Below the pieces are notes generated by a model that was not told where the DNA came from, did not search any database, and saw nothing but the letters and a program-made list of their open reading frames with translations. Below are positions 7,216 to 16,492 of a stretch of 45,154 nucleotides of DNA, in pieces. The stretch's first letter is position 1; each line of letters starts with the position of its first letter. This stretch comes from Beijerinckiaceae bacterium. GTDB lineage: Bacteria; Pseudomonadota; Alphaproteobacteria; Rhizobiales; Beijerinckiaceae. Location: positions 1 through 45,154 of the forward strand of contig CANGFE010000014.1 of assembly GCA_947453155.1 (NCBI GenBank), written 5' to 3'. The position numbers and the translations under genes were made by a program.

Positions 7216-9419
7216 CCGTTCACGCGCTCCACTTTCGAGACGACAGACTTGGCTTTGAGCTGCGTCATGATCGCATTGAGATGCGACAGGTCGATCACCT
7301 GCACGTCAATGACAATGTCGCGGAAATCTTGCGAGCGCGACACGAACTCAATGTGATCAATATTGGCGCCGGCATCGCCGATGACGGTTGAGATCACGCC
7401 AAGCGCGCCCGGTTCATTCAAAGCATTGACGATGATGCGCGCGGGAAAGAAATCTTTGCGCTCATCATCAATATCCCAACGCACATCAAGCCAGCGCTCG
7501 GGCTGGTCATCAAAATCCATCAGTGCTGGTGACTGGATCGGATAGATCGTAATCCCCTCGCCCGGCGTCAGAATGCCCACAATGCGGTCGCCCGGCACAG
7601 CGCCGCCATTGGGCGCAAAACGCACGGGCAGATCCCCAGCCAGACCGCGGATCGGAATGGCTTGCGCATGATCGTCACCATCGGCGCCCGGCACTTTGAA
7701 AACGAGGCTTTCGGCTTTTTTCAAACCAAACCAGCCACGTTCAGTTTTCGGTGCGGCAATGCCAGCTTTGCGCTCTTCCTTGAAGTCCGGATAGACCGCT
7801 TTCACCACATCGCCCGAAAACATTTCGCCGCGACCAACGGCTGCCAAAACATCATCAATGCTTTGGCGCGCCAGACGCGGAAGCGCGACTTTCAGCTTCT
7901 CATCCGAAAAAGCTTTTTGGGCGCGCTCAAAAGCGCGCGTGACAATCTGTCGGCCAAGGCCTGCATATTGAGACCGCACAGCATCGCGCGTCGCGCGGCG
8001 AATGGCAGCGCGCGCTTTGCCCGTGACAACGAGGCTCTCCCACGCCGCGGGCGGCACCTGATTTTCGGCAATGGCGATTTCAACCTCATCGCCATTTTGC
8101 AATTCGGACAAAAGCGGCGCGATGCGGCCATTGATCTTGGCGCCCACCGCATTATTGCCGACGTCCGTATGCACGGAATAAGCAAAGTCGATGGGCGTTG
8201 CGCCGCGCGGCAGCGCAATCAGGCGGCCTTTGGGTGTGAAGCAGAAGACCTGATCATGGAAGAGTTCGAGCTTGGTGTGCTCCAGAAATTCTTCCGGTGA
8301 ATCGCCCTCAGCCAGCATTTCAATCGTGCGGCGCAGCCATCGATAGGCGCGGCTTTCGCGCGACAGGGCATCAGTGTCATTGGCGCGCCCATCCTTGTAG
8401 AGCGCATGGGCCGCGATGCCATATTCATTGATCTCATGCATCTGATGCGTGCGCACCTGCAGCTCAACGCGCTGGCGGCCGGGGCCGACCACGGTTGTGT
8501 GCAATGAGCGATAATCATTCTGCTTGGGCGTCGAGAGATAATCTTTGAAACGGCCTGGCACGAAGGGCCATTTGGTATGGATGATGCCGATGACGCGGTA
8601 ACAATCCTCAACCGAATCCACCAAAACGCGGAAGCCGAAAATATCCGACAATTGTTCAAAGGCGATGGATTTGCGCTCCATCTTACGCCAGACCGAATAA
8701 GGCGCTTTCTCGCGGCCCTTCACATCAGCGTGGAAACCGCGCGCTGCGAGCGCCTCGCGCAATTCATCTTCAATCTTGGCGATCAGCGCGCCGTTTTTCG
8801 TATGCAGGTCAGCCAGCCGCGCTTCAATCATGGCGCAAGCATCCGGCATCAGATTTTTGAAGCAAAGATTTTCCAGCTCGTCGCGCATGTTCTGCATGCC
8901 CATGCGGCCAGCGAGCGGGGCATAAATATCCAATGTCTCTTCGGCAATGCGCTTGCGCTTTTCCGGCGGCACGAAATGCAGCGTGCGCATATTGTGCAGG
9001 CGGTCGGCGAGCTTCACCACCAGCACACGCACATCGTCGGCGATCGCCAGCAAGAGTTTTCGGAAATTCTCCGCCTGCTGCGCTTGCTTCGATACCAGAT
9101 CGAGTTTTTTGAGCTTGGTCAGACCATCGACCAGCGCACCGATTTCGTGGCCAAAGAGCTGATCAATCTCTTCGCGCGTCGAGCCTGTGTCTTCAATCGT
9201 GTCGTGCAAGACGGCGGCGACAATGGTCGCGTCATCAAGCTTCAGATCGGTGAGAATAGCGGCGACTTCGAGCGGATGCGAAAAATAGGGATCGCCCGAT
9301 GCACGCTTTTGCGCACCATGGGCTTTCATCGCATAGACATAAGCGCGGTTCAAAAGCTCCTCATCGGCTTGCGGATTGTAACGCCGCACCCGATCAACAA
9401 GCTCATACTGCCGCATCAT
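7212..9419 (-). CDS. rsh: Bifunctional (p)ppGpp synthetase/hydrolase
   Basis: Rsh makes and degrades the alarmone (p)ppGpp and so governs the stringent response. Domain order in the 735-residue protein: an HD hydrolase (HGAQKRASGDPYFSHPLEVA, then AAVLHDTIEDTGST), the synthetase domain (YSVWRKMERK, RFKDYLSTPKQNDYRSLHTT, ELQVRTHQMHEINEYGIAAH), a TGS domain (FTPKGRLIALPRGATPIDFAY) and a C-terminal ACT domain (LGVISTVIGDAGANIDHIEF). Both catalytic centres look intact. The start is set at 9419 because related alphaproteobacterial proteins begin MMRQYELV; upstream in-frame ATGs extend the frame to 9467 without a clear ribosome site. The gene lies downstream of rpoZ, an arrangement common in this class, but a terminator separates them. 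Confidence 0.95.
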   Translation of the reverse strand: MMRQYELVDRVRRYNPQADEELLNRAYVYAMKAHGAQKRASGDPYFSHPLEVAAILTDLKLDDATIVAAVLHDTIEDTGSTREEIDQLFGHEIGALVDGLTKLKKLDLVSKQAQQAENFRKLLLAIADDVRVLVVKLADRLHNMRTLHFVPPEKRKRIAEETLDIYAPLAGRMGMQNMRDELENLCFKNLMPDACAMIEARLADLHTKNGALIAKIEDELREALAARGFHADVKGREKAPYSVWRKMERKSIAFEQLSDIFGFRVLVDSVEDCYRVIGIIHTKWPFVPGRFKDYLSTPKQNDYRSLHTTVVGPGRQRVELQVRTHQMHEINEYGIAAHALYKDGRANDTDALSRESRAYRWLRRTIEMLAEGDSPEEFLEHTKLELFHDQVFCFTPKGRLIALPRGATPIDFAYSVHTDVGNNAVGAKINGRIAPLLSELQNGDEVEIAIAENQVPPAAWESLVVTGKARAAIRRATRDAVRSQYAGLGRQIVTRAFERAQKAFSDEKLKVALPRLARQSIDDVLAAVGRGEMFSGDVVKAVYPDFKEERKAGIAAPKTERGWFGLKKAESLVFKVPGADGDDHAQAIPIRGLAGDLPVRFAPNGGAVPGDRIVGILTPGEGITIYPIQSPALMDFDDQPERWLDVRWDIDDERKDFFPARIIVNALNEPGALGVISTVIGDAGANIDHIEFVSRSQDFRDIVIDVQVIDLSHLNAIMTQLKAKSVVSKVERVNG

Positions 9420-9516
9420 TTTATTCATCAGACCAACATGCACCCACAAAGCCAAAGCGCAAATCACGCATGGCTACTATCGGGCAAAGCGGGCACCAGT
9501 GACAACCCGCAAAAAG

Positions 9517-9548
9517 AAAAAGGCGCCGGAGACAACCGACGCCTTTTT
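9517..9548 (-). terminator. Intrinsic terminator after rpoZ
   Basis: The inverted repeat AAAAAGGCG (9517-9525) and CGCCTTTTT (9540-9548), with a 14-nt loop, forms a stem whose minus-strand transcript ends in a U run followed by CTTTTT. It begins 24 bp past the rpoZ stop and precedes rsh, so rpoZ and rsh are probably at least partly uncoupled. The A/T flanks would also let it work in the other direction. Confidence 0.8.
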
Positions 9549-9572
9549 GAAAATGCGATGGATGGAGAAAGA

Positions 9573-9968
9573 TTACTCTCCATCATCCTCCGTCTCGGCC
9601 GGGGGCACGAGACCTTCGAGGCCGCGCAGAAGATCTTCTTCCGTCATGCGGTCGAACTGCAGGTCGCCATCAGCATTGCCGCCAAGGTCAGCAGCTGCGG
9701 GCGTGAGGGCGGGAACGACTTCTGCTTCCGGCTCGTCAACTTCGACATGCTTTTGCAGCGAATGGATCAGATCTTCCTTGAGATCTTCCGGCGCCAAGGT
9801 CTCGTCGGCGATTTCGCGCAGAGCCACGACCGGGTTCTTGTCATTGTCGCGGTCGACAGTGATCTGCTGGCCCGAGGAGATCATGCGGGCGCGGTGGCTG
9901 GCAACGAGCACCAGCTCAAAACGGTTTTCGACCTTGTCGATGCAATCTTCGACGGTGACGCGTGCCAT
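9573..9968 (-). CDS. rpoZ: RNA polymerase omega subunit
   Basis: RpoZ is the small subunit that supports assembly of RNA polymerase around beta-prime. The 131-residue product begins [20 protein letters not shown], the standard omega N-terminus, followed by [11 protein letters not shown] and the conserved [14 protein letters not shown]. The C-terminal 60 residues are acidic and variable, as usual in alphaproteobacteria. The open frame extends upstream to 10046, but the conserved N-terminus fixes the ATG at 9968. It is followed by an intrinsic terminator and then rsh. Confidence 0.96.
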   Translation of the reverse strand: MARVTVEDCIDKVENRFELVLVASHRARMISSGQQITVDRDNDKNPVVALREIADETLAPEDLKEDLIHSLQKHVEVDEPEAEVVPALTPAAADLGGNADGDLQFDRMTEEDLLRGLEGLVPPAETEDDGE

Positions 9969-10348
9969 GGGGCGACGTTCCCTAAAACAGAGAGGAGGAC
10001 GTGGATTGGCCCCCTCCGTACACGAAAGCCCCCCCAGAGGCAACAAAAAGCGCCACCGGCCATCCAGACCCCAAAAGCCCCTGTCCGGACCCCGTTTATC
10101 CCCGCCAGAGACAGTCTAAGCTTCAGCCAAACCATTTATAGACAACAATTTTTCCGGAGATTTACTTGACGGGCCGACCCCTGCGACAGATGGTGTCATC
10201 ATTGCCCCGGGCGCTGAGTCTCTTCAAACAGTCTTTTTGCCCCGGCATGGGATTTTGCCAAACGGCGCGGCCGCCCTTTTGACGCGGCATTTTGAGCGGA
10301 TTTTGAGCGGAATTCCTCCTTAGATCATAGAAAGAAGAGTTTTTTAGC
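9969..10348. promoter_or_regulatory. 380-bp divergent region between rpoZ and NYN gene
   Basis: No convincing gene lies in this stretch. It must contain the promoters of rpoZ (leftward) and the NYN-domain gene (rightward). The most notable sequence is a perfect tandem 11-bp repeat, ATTTTGAGCGG, at 10289-10299 and 10300-10310, which ends 38 bp before the NYN start. A TTGACG hexamer at 10279-10284 could be a -35 element, which would put the second repeat at the -10 position. The promoter reading is tentative; the repeat itself is plainly visible. Confidence 0.45.
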
Positions 10349-10930
10349 ATGGCTCATGAACGCATCGCTCTCTTTATCGATGGTGCCAATCTTTACGCTA
10401 CCGCCAAGTCGCTCGGTTTCGATATCGACTACAAAAAGCTTTTGAAGGAATTTCACTCGCGTGGCCGTTTGGTCCGGGCGTTCTATTACACGGCTCTGAT
10501 CGAAGATCAGGAATATTCCTCCATCCGACCGCTGATCGACTGGCTCGACTATAATGGCTTCTCGGTGGTCACCAAGCCGACCAAGGAATTCGTCGACTCC
10601 ATGGGCCGCCGCAAGGTCAAGGGCTCGATGGATATTGAACTGGCGGTCGACGCCATGGAAATGGCCAATCACATCGACCACATGGTCCTTTTCTCGGGTG
10701 ATGGCGACTTCCGCTCGCTCGTTGCCGCTGTTCAGCGCAAGGGCGTGCGCGTTTCGGTCGTCTCGACCATTACGACGCAGCCGCCGATGGTTGCCGATGA
10801 ATTGCGCCGCCAGTGCGATGAATTCGTCGATCTTCTCCACCTCGCCAATAAAGTCGGTCGCGAATCCAATGAGCGTCCGCCCGTGCGCGAGCGCCGCCCT
10901 GCCGGCAATGACGAGATGCTCGACACCTGA
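10349..10930 (+). CDS. NYN-domain (LabA/DUF88-type) probable RNase
   Basis: The 193-residue protein matches the NYN domain of the LabA/DUF88 group, a PIN-like fold thought to be a metal-dependent RNase. Conserved acidic positions are visible in ALFIDGANLYATAKSLGF (residues 6-23), KGSMDIELAVDAM and the diagnostic VLFSGDGDFRSLVAAVQRKG. The last 30 residues are charged and probably disordered. The ATG at 10349 follows a weak purine-rich stretch (AAGAAGAG). Proteins of this family are commonly found near RNA-processing and stringent-response genes in alphaproteobacteria; the cellular target is unknown. It is followed 24 bp later by the uracil-DNA glycosylase gene, so the two may be co-transcribed. 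Confidence 0.9.
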   Translation: MAHERIALFIDGANLYATAKSLGFDIDYKKLLKEFHSRGRLVRAFYYTALIEDQEYSSIRPLIDWLDYNGFSVVTKPTKEFVDSMGRRKVKGSMDIELAVDAMEMANHIDHMVLFSGDGDFRSLVAAVQRKGVRVSVVSTITTQPPMVADELRRQCDEFVDLLHLANKVGRESNERPPVRERRPAGNDEMLDT

Positions 10931-10954
10931 GACTGAAGCGTTATTTTTCAGGGC

Positions 10955-11602
10955 ATGGCCAAATCATCTTCCAAGCCCGCCCCTGGACGCGATTGTCCGC
11001 TCTGCCCGCGCCTCGTTGCTTTCCGCAATGAGGCGCGCGCCTCTTATCCCGATTGGCATAATGCGCCTGTCCCCTCTTTCGGGGATTCGTCTGCGCGCCT
11101 CCTGATTGTGGGACTGGCACCGGGCCTGCGCGGCGCCAATCGAACGGGCCGACCTTTTACGGGCGATTGGGCCGGCGACCTTCTTTACGAAACACTCATC
11201 GAACAGGGCTTTGCCAAAGGCACTTATGATGAGCGGCCGGATGATGGGCTGAAGCTGATCGATTGCCGCATCACCAATGCGGTGCGCTGTGTGCCGCCGC
11301 AAAACAAACCTACACCGGCCGAAATCAACACCTGCCGAACATTTCTTGTCAGCTCGTTTGGTGAAATGAAAAATCTGCGTGCCATTGTTGCGCTGGGACG
11401 CATTGCGCATGAAAGCGTGGTGCGCGCACTGGGGTCAAAACTCTCCGCTATGCCCTTTGCCCATGGCGCCGTGCATGAGGCGGGAGAATTCCGCCTCTAC
11501 GACAGCTATCATTGCTCGCGCTACAATACGAACACGGGCGTGCTGACGCCCAAAATGTTCAAGGATGTTTTTAAACAGGTGAAAAAGGGACTGACGGCTT
11601 AA
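10955..11602 (+). CDS. Type 5 uracil-DNA glycosylase (UDGb-like)
   Basis: This enzyme removes uracil, and in this family also other deaminated bases, from DNA as the first step of base-excision repair. The 215-residue product has the motif-1 block GLAPGLRGANRTGRPFTGDW near residues 53-72, typical of family 5. The N-terminal CPLC plus later cysteines (NAVRC, NTCRTF) can ligate a 4Fe-4S cluster as in families 4 and 5, and the C-terminal motif is SYHCSRYNTNTG. The start ATG is preceded by CAGGG. A palindromic repeat begins 6 bp after its stop. Family 5 is the best fit over family 4 because of the GANRTGR signature. Confidence 0.9.
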   Translation: MAKSSSKPAPGRDCPLCPRLVAFRNEARASYPDWHNAPVPSFGDSSARLLIVGLAPGLRGANRTGRPFTGDWAGDLLYETLIEQGFAKGTYDERPDDGLKLIDCRITNAVRCVPPQNKPTPAEINTCRTFLVSSFGEMKNLRAIVALGRIAHESVVRALGSKLSAMPFAHGAVHEAGEFRLYDSYHCSRYNTNTGVLTPKMFKDVFKQVKKGLTA

Positions 11603-11607
11603 AAACC

Positions 11608-11696
11608 CCGTCATTGCGAGGAGCCGAAGCCGACGTGGCAATGCAGAATGCCACACGTGTCACCTCTGGATTACTTCGCTTTGCTCGCAATGACGG
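11608..11696. repeat. Dispersed palindromic repeat, copy 2
   Basis: An 89-bp element with the same terminal 13-bp inverted repeats (CCGTCATTGCGAG / CTCGCAATGACGG) as the copy at 3867-3954. It shares the following GAGCCGAAG and a central CACCTCTGGATTACTTCGCT block with a few differences. It sits between the convergent glycosylase and smpB genes, 6 bp after the first and 13 bp before the second, so its hairpin may serve as a shared bidirectional terminator. Confidence 0.85.
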
Positions 11697-11709
11697 CGAA
11701 GACGTTAAA

Positions 11710-12186
11710 TTAGTCGCGGTGGCGTAGCAGGCGACCCTGCTCTTTCTTCCAATCGCGGGCTTTTTCGCTCTGGCGCTTGTCAGCGACATTCTTGCCGCGG
11801 CCCAAGGCGATTTCGATTTTCGCGCGGCCCTTTTCATTGAAATACATTTTGAGCGGCACAATGGTCATGCCTTTGCGCTCGACCGCTTGCGAAAGTTTGG
11901 CCGCTTCACGCAATTTGACAAGCAATTTGCGCGGACGGCGCGCCTCGTGATTGAAGCGGTTGGCCTGCAAATATTCCGGGATATTGGCGTTGTAGAGGTA
12001 AAGCTCGCCCGCACGATCGACGCCGACATAGCTCTCGGCTATGGTCGCTTTGCCATTGCGCAGCGACTTCACTTCCGTGCCGGTGAGCATAATGCCCGCT
12101 TCCAGCGCATCGCCGATCTCATAGTCAAAGCGCGCGCGACGATTGTCGGCGACGATCTTGAAATCAGGCTGGTTCTTCGCGGCCAC
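11710..12186 (-). CDS. smpB: SsrA-binding protein, tmRNA partner
   Basis: SmpB binds tmRNA and delivers it to stalled ribosomes for trans-translation. The 158-residue product has the family blocks [49 protein letters not shown] and the basic C-terminal tail region [24 protein letters not shown] at 12204 opens a longer frame. The GTG at 12186 is preferred because GGAG lies 7 bases before it and it gives the usual N-terminus [15 protein letters not shown] and length. It lies 28 bp downstream of dapA on the same strand, a common alphaproteobacterial pairing. The tmRNA gene itself is not in the window. Confidence 0.96.
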   Translation of the reverse strand: MAAKNQPDFKIVADNRRARFDYEIGDALEAGIMLTGTEVKSLRNGKATIAESYVGVDRAGELYLYNANIPEYLQANRFNHEARRPRKLLVKLREAAKLSQAVERKGMTIVPLKMYFNEKGRAKIEIALGRGKNVADKRQSEKARDWKKEQGRLLRHRD

Positions 12187-12214
12187 AATGTTTCTCCGGA
12201 CCAACAGCTGAACA

Positions 12215-13108
12215 TCAGCCGCCGATCACCCCCGCATGAACCATAGCAGAACGGATCACAGTGCGCGTGCCTTCTGTGACCGGCAGCAGCGGCAGACGCA
12301 CTTCATCCTTCACCTTGCCCAAGAGCGACAGGCCATATTTGGCGCCCGCCACACCCGGCTCCTTGAAGATGGCATCATGCAGCGGCACGAGACGATCCTG
12401 AATTTCGAGCGCGCGCTTGTAATCGCCCGCAAGGGTCGCTTCCTGCATTTGCGCGCAAAGCTTGGGCGCCACATTCGAGACGACCGAAATACAGCCAACC
12501 CCGCCTGCGGAATTGAACGCCACGGCCGTCATATCCTCGCCCGAAAGCTGGATGAAGCCGGCGCCCATGGCGTGGCGCTGCTGCGACACGCGCGCCAGAT
12601 TGCCCGTTGCATCCTTCACGCCGACAATATTCTTCAGATCGAAAAGGCGCTTCATCGTATCGACCGACATGTCGACCACAGAGCGCGGCGGGATGTTGTA
12701 GATGAAGATCGGAAGACCAATCGCATCATTGATCGCCTTGAAGTGCTGATACATGCCTTCTTGTGTCGGCTTATTATAATAAGGCGTCACAACCAGCACC
12801 GCATCGGCACCAGCCTTTTCAGCGTGCTTGGCCAGATCAATCGCTTCGGCCGTATTGTTCGAGCCCGCACCCGCAATGACCGCGGCACGCCCCTTGGCTT
12901 CCTGAATGCAGAGTTCCACCACGCGGTGATGCTCAGCATGGGAGAGCGTGGGGCTCTCGCCCGTCGTGCCAACCGGGATCAGCCCCTTGGTGCCCTCTTC
13001 GATCTGCCAAGAGACGAGCGCGCGAAACGCCTCCTCGTCGATCCGGCCGTCACGGAACGGGGTCACAAGAGCGGTCATCGAACCCTGGAAGCGGGCGGAA
13101 GCGGACAT
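12215..13108 (-). CDS. dapA: 4-hydroxy-tetrahydrodipicolinate synthase
   Basis: DapA condenses pyruvate with aspartate semialdehyde in the diaminopimelate/lysine pathway. The 297-residue product shows [19 protein letters not shown] (substrate loop), [18 protein letters not shown], the tyrosine and serine/threonine positions of the family triad, [14 protein letters not shown] and the Schiff-base lysine in [14 protein letters not shown]. It is a TIM-barrel cytoplasmic enzyme, normally a tetramer. It is divergent from the slt-like gene with 187 bp between them and precedes smpB. The start ATG at 13108 gives [18 protein letters not shown], the standard N-terminus. Confidence 0.97.
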   Translation of the reverse strand: MSASARFQGSMTALVTPFRDGRIDEEAFRALVSWQIEEGTKGLIPVGTTGESPTLSHAEHHRVVELCIQEAKGRAAVIAGAGSNNTAEAIDLAKHAEKAGADAVLVVTPYYNKPTQEGMYQHFKAINDAIGLPIFIYNIPPRSVVDMSVDTMKRLFDLKNIVGVKDATGNLARVSQQRHAMGAGFIQLSGEDMTAVAFNSAGGVGCISVVSNVAPKLCAQMQEATLAGDYKRALEIQDRLVPLHDAIFKEPGVAGAKYGLSLLGKVKDEVRLPLLPVTEGTRTVIRSAMVHAGVIGG

Positions 13109-13295
13109 GAGCAGACATCCTTAGAAATCAGCACGCCGCCATATGGACGCCGCACTTACTAGTCCTGATAAAAGTCGGCTTCACAGATAGCCCCTGAGGC
13201 AGGGCGAGAAAAGGCCCGACAAGCGGGATTTACACTTCATCAACCCTGATCACGCAGGGTCCAAGCTAGCAAGCGACCCGAAAAAGGACCGGATC

Positions 13296-15398
13296 ATGCC
13301 AATGTTGCGCAAATCCCTCCTGATGGGTGTGGCGGTCGGGGGACTTGCTCTGGCCGCAGCCCAGCTTTGGCACGCGCCTGCCCCCTTGGCACCCCCGCCT
13401 CTGGCTACACCGCCTGCTGCCCCAGTTGAGCCCCAACAAGCCACCGCACCGGTTCCGGTTCCGACCCCACAAGTCACCCTGCCCGCGCCCACCCCTGAGC
13501 CTCGGCTCGCCATTGACGCCCCGGGACTGCGCGAGGCATGGGCCGCCTATGCGGCCGGTGAGATAGAAAAGGGCGACCAGCAGGCTGCCCGAGTCGACGA
13601 CCCGCTCGCCCGCCTGACGCTCGATTGGTTCGCCCTGCAAAAAGAGCGCGGTCCCGCATCGCTGCCACGTCTGATGGCTTTTCTGGCAGCCAACCCCGAT
13701 TGGCCAACGCGCGCGGCGCTGGAACGGCGTGTCGAAGACATTCTCTTCTGGGACAAAACACGCGCATCAATGGCGGGAACCCTCTTTGCCACGCGCGCAC
13801 CACAAAGTGCGGCCGGGCGCTTGGCGCTGGCGCGTTTTGAACGCAGCTCTGGCAAAGAGGCGCAAGCGCGCATGCGTGTGGCGCAAGTCTGGCGCAATGA
13901 AGATGTGTCGCAGGCGGTGGAGACACAAATTCTGAAAGAATTTCCGGATCTGCTGACGACAGCCGATCATCAAGCGCGCGCACTACGTTTGGCCTATGCC
14001 GGAAAATCAGCCGCGCTACGCGCAGCTGCTCTGGCAGGCGAGGATGTGACCGTTCTGGTCAAAGCGCGACTTGCCGTCACCAATGAAGAGGCTTCCGATA
14101 AATTGATGCAAGCCGTGCCAGAGGCTTTGCGCAAAGATCCCCTCTATCTGTTGAGCGAAGCCCAACGCCTGCGCCGCAAGAATGATCTGGAAGCAGCTGC
14201 CAAAACCATCCAAAGCGCGCCGCGTGAGCGAGCCGCCCTTATTGATCCTGACGAATGGTGGACCGAGCGGCGTGTGCTCGCACGCAAATTGCTCGATGAG
14301 AAAAAGCCCGATCTTGCCTATGCGCTCACTGCCAACCACAGCGCACAAGGCCGCGAGCAATTTATCGAAGCTGAATTTCATGCCGGCTGGATTGCCTTGC
14401 GCTTCTTGAATGATGCGACCAAAGCCATGCCGCATTTTGCGCGTGCAGCCCAACGCGCCGAAACGCCGATCTCGCGCGCCCGCGCTGCCTATTGGCAGGG
14501 TCGCGCAGCACAAGCCCAAAATAAACTGGATGAAGCCCGCCAATTTTACACGCGCGCCGCACAAGAGCCGACGGTCTATTACGGCCAAATCGCGCGCGAA
14601 AAATTGGGCCTGCCCGCCACCGGCTTGCGCCGTGCGAAACCTGCAGCCCTTGGCGATGGACGACTGCCCGCGGTGCGCGTCGCCGAATTTCTCTATGCGA
14701 TAGGCGAAACAGAACAGGCGACTATTTTAGCCAGCGATACGGGGCGCGCCATCAGCGATGAAGCGCAATTGGCCGCTCTCGCCCAGATCGCCTCGCGCAA
14801 CAAAGATGCGCGTGCAAGCCTCGCCATTGGCAAACAAGGCTTGCAAAGAGGTTTGCCCTTGGATGAAGCGGCATTCCCCTTGAGCGGAATTCCAAATTTT
14901 GAACCTGCGAGCCTATCGGCTCCTCTGCCCGTGGTTCACGCCATTGCGCGGCAAGAAAGCGCTTTTCATCCGCGCGCATTGTCATCGGCCGGCGCAAAGG
15001 GCTTGATGCAGATGATTGATGCGACAGCGCAGCGCACGGCCAAACAAATTGGCGTGCCCTTTGAAAAAAGCAAATTGCTGGATGAGCCAGCCTATAATGC
15101 GCAATTGGGCGCCGCGCATCTGGGACAATTGCTCGCCGATTTCAAAGGCTCACATATTCTGACATTTGTGGCCTATAATGCCGGCCCGCGCCGTGCACGC
15201 GACTGGATCACCGCCTATGGCGATCCGCGCGATCCCGCCATTGATCCAATTGATTGGGTGGAGCGCATCCCCTTTTCCGAGACGCGCAATTATGTGCAAC
15301 GGGTCATGGAAAATCTCGATGTCTATGCCCGCCTGATCGATCAGGCCGATAGCGCCACTTTGCGTGCGGAATTGCGCACAGACGACCGACGGCTTTAG
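13296..15398 (+). CDS. Soluble lytic murein transglycosylase (Slt-like)
   Basis: This periplasmic enzyme cleaves peptidoglycan glycan chains to 1,6-anhydro products. The 700-residue protein begins with a signal sequence (RKSLLMGVAVGGLALAAAQ) and a proline-rich linker to about residue 70. A long helical superhelix follows (residues 80-520, with TPR-like stretches such as ARAAYWQGRAAQAQNKLDEA), then a C-terminal SLT domain. In that domain the catalytic glutamate is in IARQESAFHPRALSSAGAKG, followed by LMQMIDATA and VAYNAGPRRARDW. Length and layout match Slt70. AGGA lies 7 bases before the ATG. The alpha/beta hydrolase gene follows after 9 bp, suggesting co-transcription. Confidence 0.94.
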   Translation: MPMLRKSLLMGVAVGGLALAAAQLWHAPAPLAPPPLATPPAAPVEPQQATAPVPVPTPQVTLPAPTPEPRLAIDAPGLREAWAAYAAGEIEKGDQQAARVDDPLARLTLDWFALQKERGPASLPRLMAFLAANPDWPTRAALERRVEDILFWDKTRASMAGTLFATRAPQSAAGRLALARFERSSGKEAQARMRVAQVWRNEDVSQAVETQILKEFPDLLTTADHQARALRLAYAGKSAALRAAALAGEDVTVLVKARLAVTNEEASDKLMQAVPEALRKDPLYLLSEAQRLRRKNDLEAAAKTIQSAPRERAALIDPDEWWTERRVLARKLLDEKKPDLAYALTANHSAQGREQFIEAEFHAGWIALRFLNDATKAMPHFARAAQRAETPISRARAAYWQGRAAQAQNKLDEARQFYTRAAQEPTVYYGQIAREKLGLPATGLRRAKPAALGDGRLPAVRVAEFLYAIGETEQATILASDTGRAISDEAQLAALAQIASRNKDARASLAIGKQGLQRGLPLDEAAFPLSGIPNFEPASLSAPLPVVHAIARQESAFHPRALSSAGAKGLMQMIDATAQRTAKQIGVPFEKSKLLDEPAYNAQLGAAHLGQLLADFKGSHILTFVAYNAGPRRARDWITAYGDPRDPAIDPIDWVERIPFSETRNYVQRVMENLDVYARLIDQADSATLRAELRTDDRRL

Positions 15399-15407
15399 AC
15401 TGGCCCC

Positions 15408-16280
15408 ATGAGCGCCCCAAACATCACCTCCCGCTTTCACACATCTGCTGATGGCTTGCGACTGCATTTGCGAGGCTACACCCCCCAAGACGCACGCGGC
15501 TTGCCCGTTGTCTGCTTGCCGGGCCTTGCTCGCACCGCTGATGATTTTGATTGCATCGCCCGCGCTCTGGCGCAGCAAGGGCGGCGCGTGATCGCGATTG
15601 ATTATCGCGGGCGTGGATTGTCCGACCATGATCCGGACCCGAAGAAATATGATCTGGCTGTCGAGAGCGCCGACATCCAGCTGATGCTCGCGGCCGAGTG
15701 CATCACACAGGCGATTTTTCTGGGCACGTCGCGCGGCGGCATTCACGCCATGTTGTTTGCGGCTTTCAAGCCGGAGCTTTTGGCTGGCGTCATTCTCAAT
15801 GACATCGGCCCCGTGCTGGAACCAGCCGGCCTCATTCGCATCAAGAGCTATGTCGGGAGACTGCCGCGCCCGCAGAATTGGGATGAAGCGGTTGCCATGT
15901 TCAAAAAAGTGTCGGGCGCACAATTCCCGGCGCTGAGTGACGCCGATTGGCACGCCTATGCGCGCCTGACGCTGGAGGAGAAAGAGGGCGAGTTGGTCGC
16001 GCGTTATGACCCGGCGCTGGCGCGTGCGCTGGATGCTTATGACCCCTCAAAACCCATGCCTGACCTCTGGGCGCAATATGAGGCACTGAAGCCGTTTCCC
16101 TTGCTAGCGATTCGAGGTGAAACCTCTGATCTTCTGTCCCCCGCCGTCTTCCAGGAGATGCTAAGCCGCCACCCAAGCGCGCAAGCCTTGACGGTCCCCG
16201 GCCAAGGCCATGCGCCTCTGCTCCTGGACCAGCCCTCGATTGAGCGGATCTGCGCTTTCATCGGCGCGATTGTCCCATGA
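15408..16280 (+). CDS. Alpha/beta hydrolase
   Basis: The 290-residue protein has the alpha/beta hydrolase fold order. It shows VVCLPGLARTADDFD (oxyanion-hole HG-type block, here PG), VIAIDYRGRGLSDH, the nucleophile elbow LGTSRGG (catalytic Ser about residue 108), an acidic residue in AIRGETSDLLSP and the catalytic histidine in VPGQGHAPLL. No signal peptide is evident, so it is probably cytoplasmic. The substrate cannot be predicted; esters, lactones or C-C bonds are all used in this superfamily. It follows the transglycosylase closely and is the last gene before tRNA-Ser. Confidence 0.88.
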   Translation: MSAPNITSRFHTSADGLRLHLRGYTPQDARGLPVVCLPGLARTADDFDCIARALAQQGRRVIAIDYRGRGLSDHDPDPKKYDLAVESADIQLMLAAECITQAIFLGTSRGGIHAMLFAAFKPELLAGVILNDIGPVLEPAGLIRIKSYVGRLPRPQNWDEAVAMFKKVSGAQFPALSDADWHAYARLTLEEKEGELVARYDPALARALDAYDPSKPMPDLWAQYEALKPFPLLAIRGETSDLLSPAVFQEMLSRHPSAQALTVPGQGHAPLLLDQPSIERICAFIGAIVP

Positions 16281-16347
16281 GGGGGCCAAAAGCTTGCCAA
16301 TCCCGCCCGCCTCGGGCATAGAAACGCCCGACCCCCTAGGGGTCTGC

Positions 16348-16437
16348 GGAGACGTGGCCGAGAGGCTGAAGGCAACGGTTTGCTAAATCGTCATAGGGGA
16401 AACTCTATCGTGGGTTCGAATCCCACCGTCTCCGCCA
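16348..16437 (+). tRNA. tRNA-Ser (anticodon GCT)
   Basis: The sequence folds as a class II tRNA. The acceptor stem is GGAGACG with CGTCTCC, then discriminator G and encoded CCA at 16435-16437. The D-arm is TGGCCGAGAGGCTGAAGGCA, the anticodon loop TTTGCTAAA reads AGC/AGT serine codons, a long variable arm (CATAGGGGAAACTCTATC) is typical of serine tRNAs, and the T-loop is GGTTCGAATCC. The last 14 bases are duplicated at 23245-23258, marking it as the integration target of the adjacent element. The tRNA remains intact. Confidence 0.98.
16424..16437 (+). other. attL core, 3' end of tRNA-Ser
   Basis: CACCGTCTCCGCCA at the 3' end of tRNA-Ser is repeated in the same orientation at 23245-23258. The flanking bases differ on both sides, so the shared core is exactly 14 bp. 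Confidence 0.9.
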
Positions 16438-16492
16438 TTATTCCTATAATTTGCTTTAAAAATCAGATACTTACGAACTAGGTTATCGTTCG

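Noticed and set aside
8577-10169. Long plus-strand open frame of 530 codons
   Set aside because: It lies antisense to the well-conserved rsh and rpoZ genes. Its composition is typical of a shadow frame in high-G+C DNA, and it has no recognisable domain or ribosome site.
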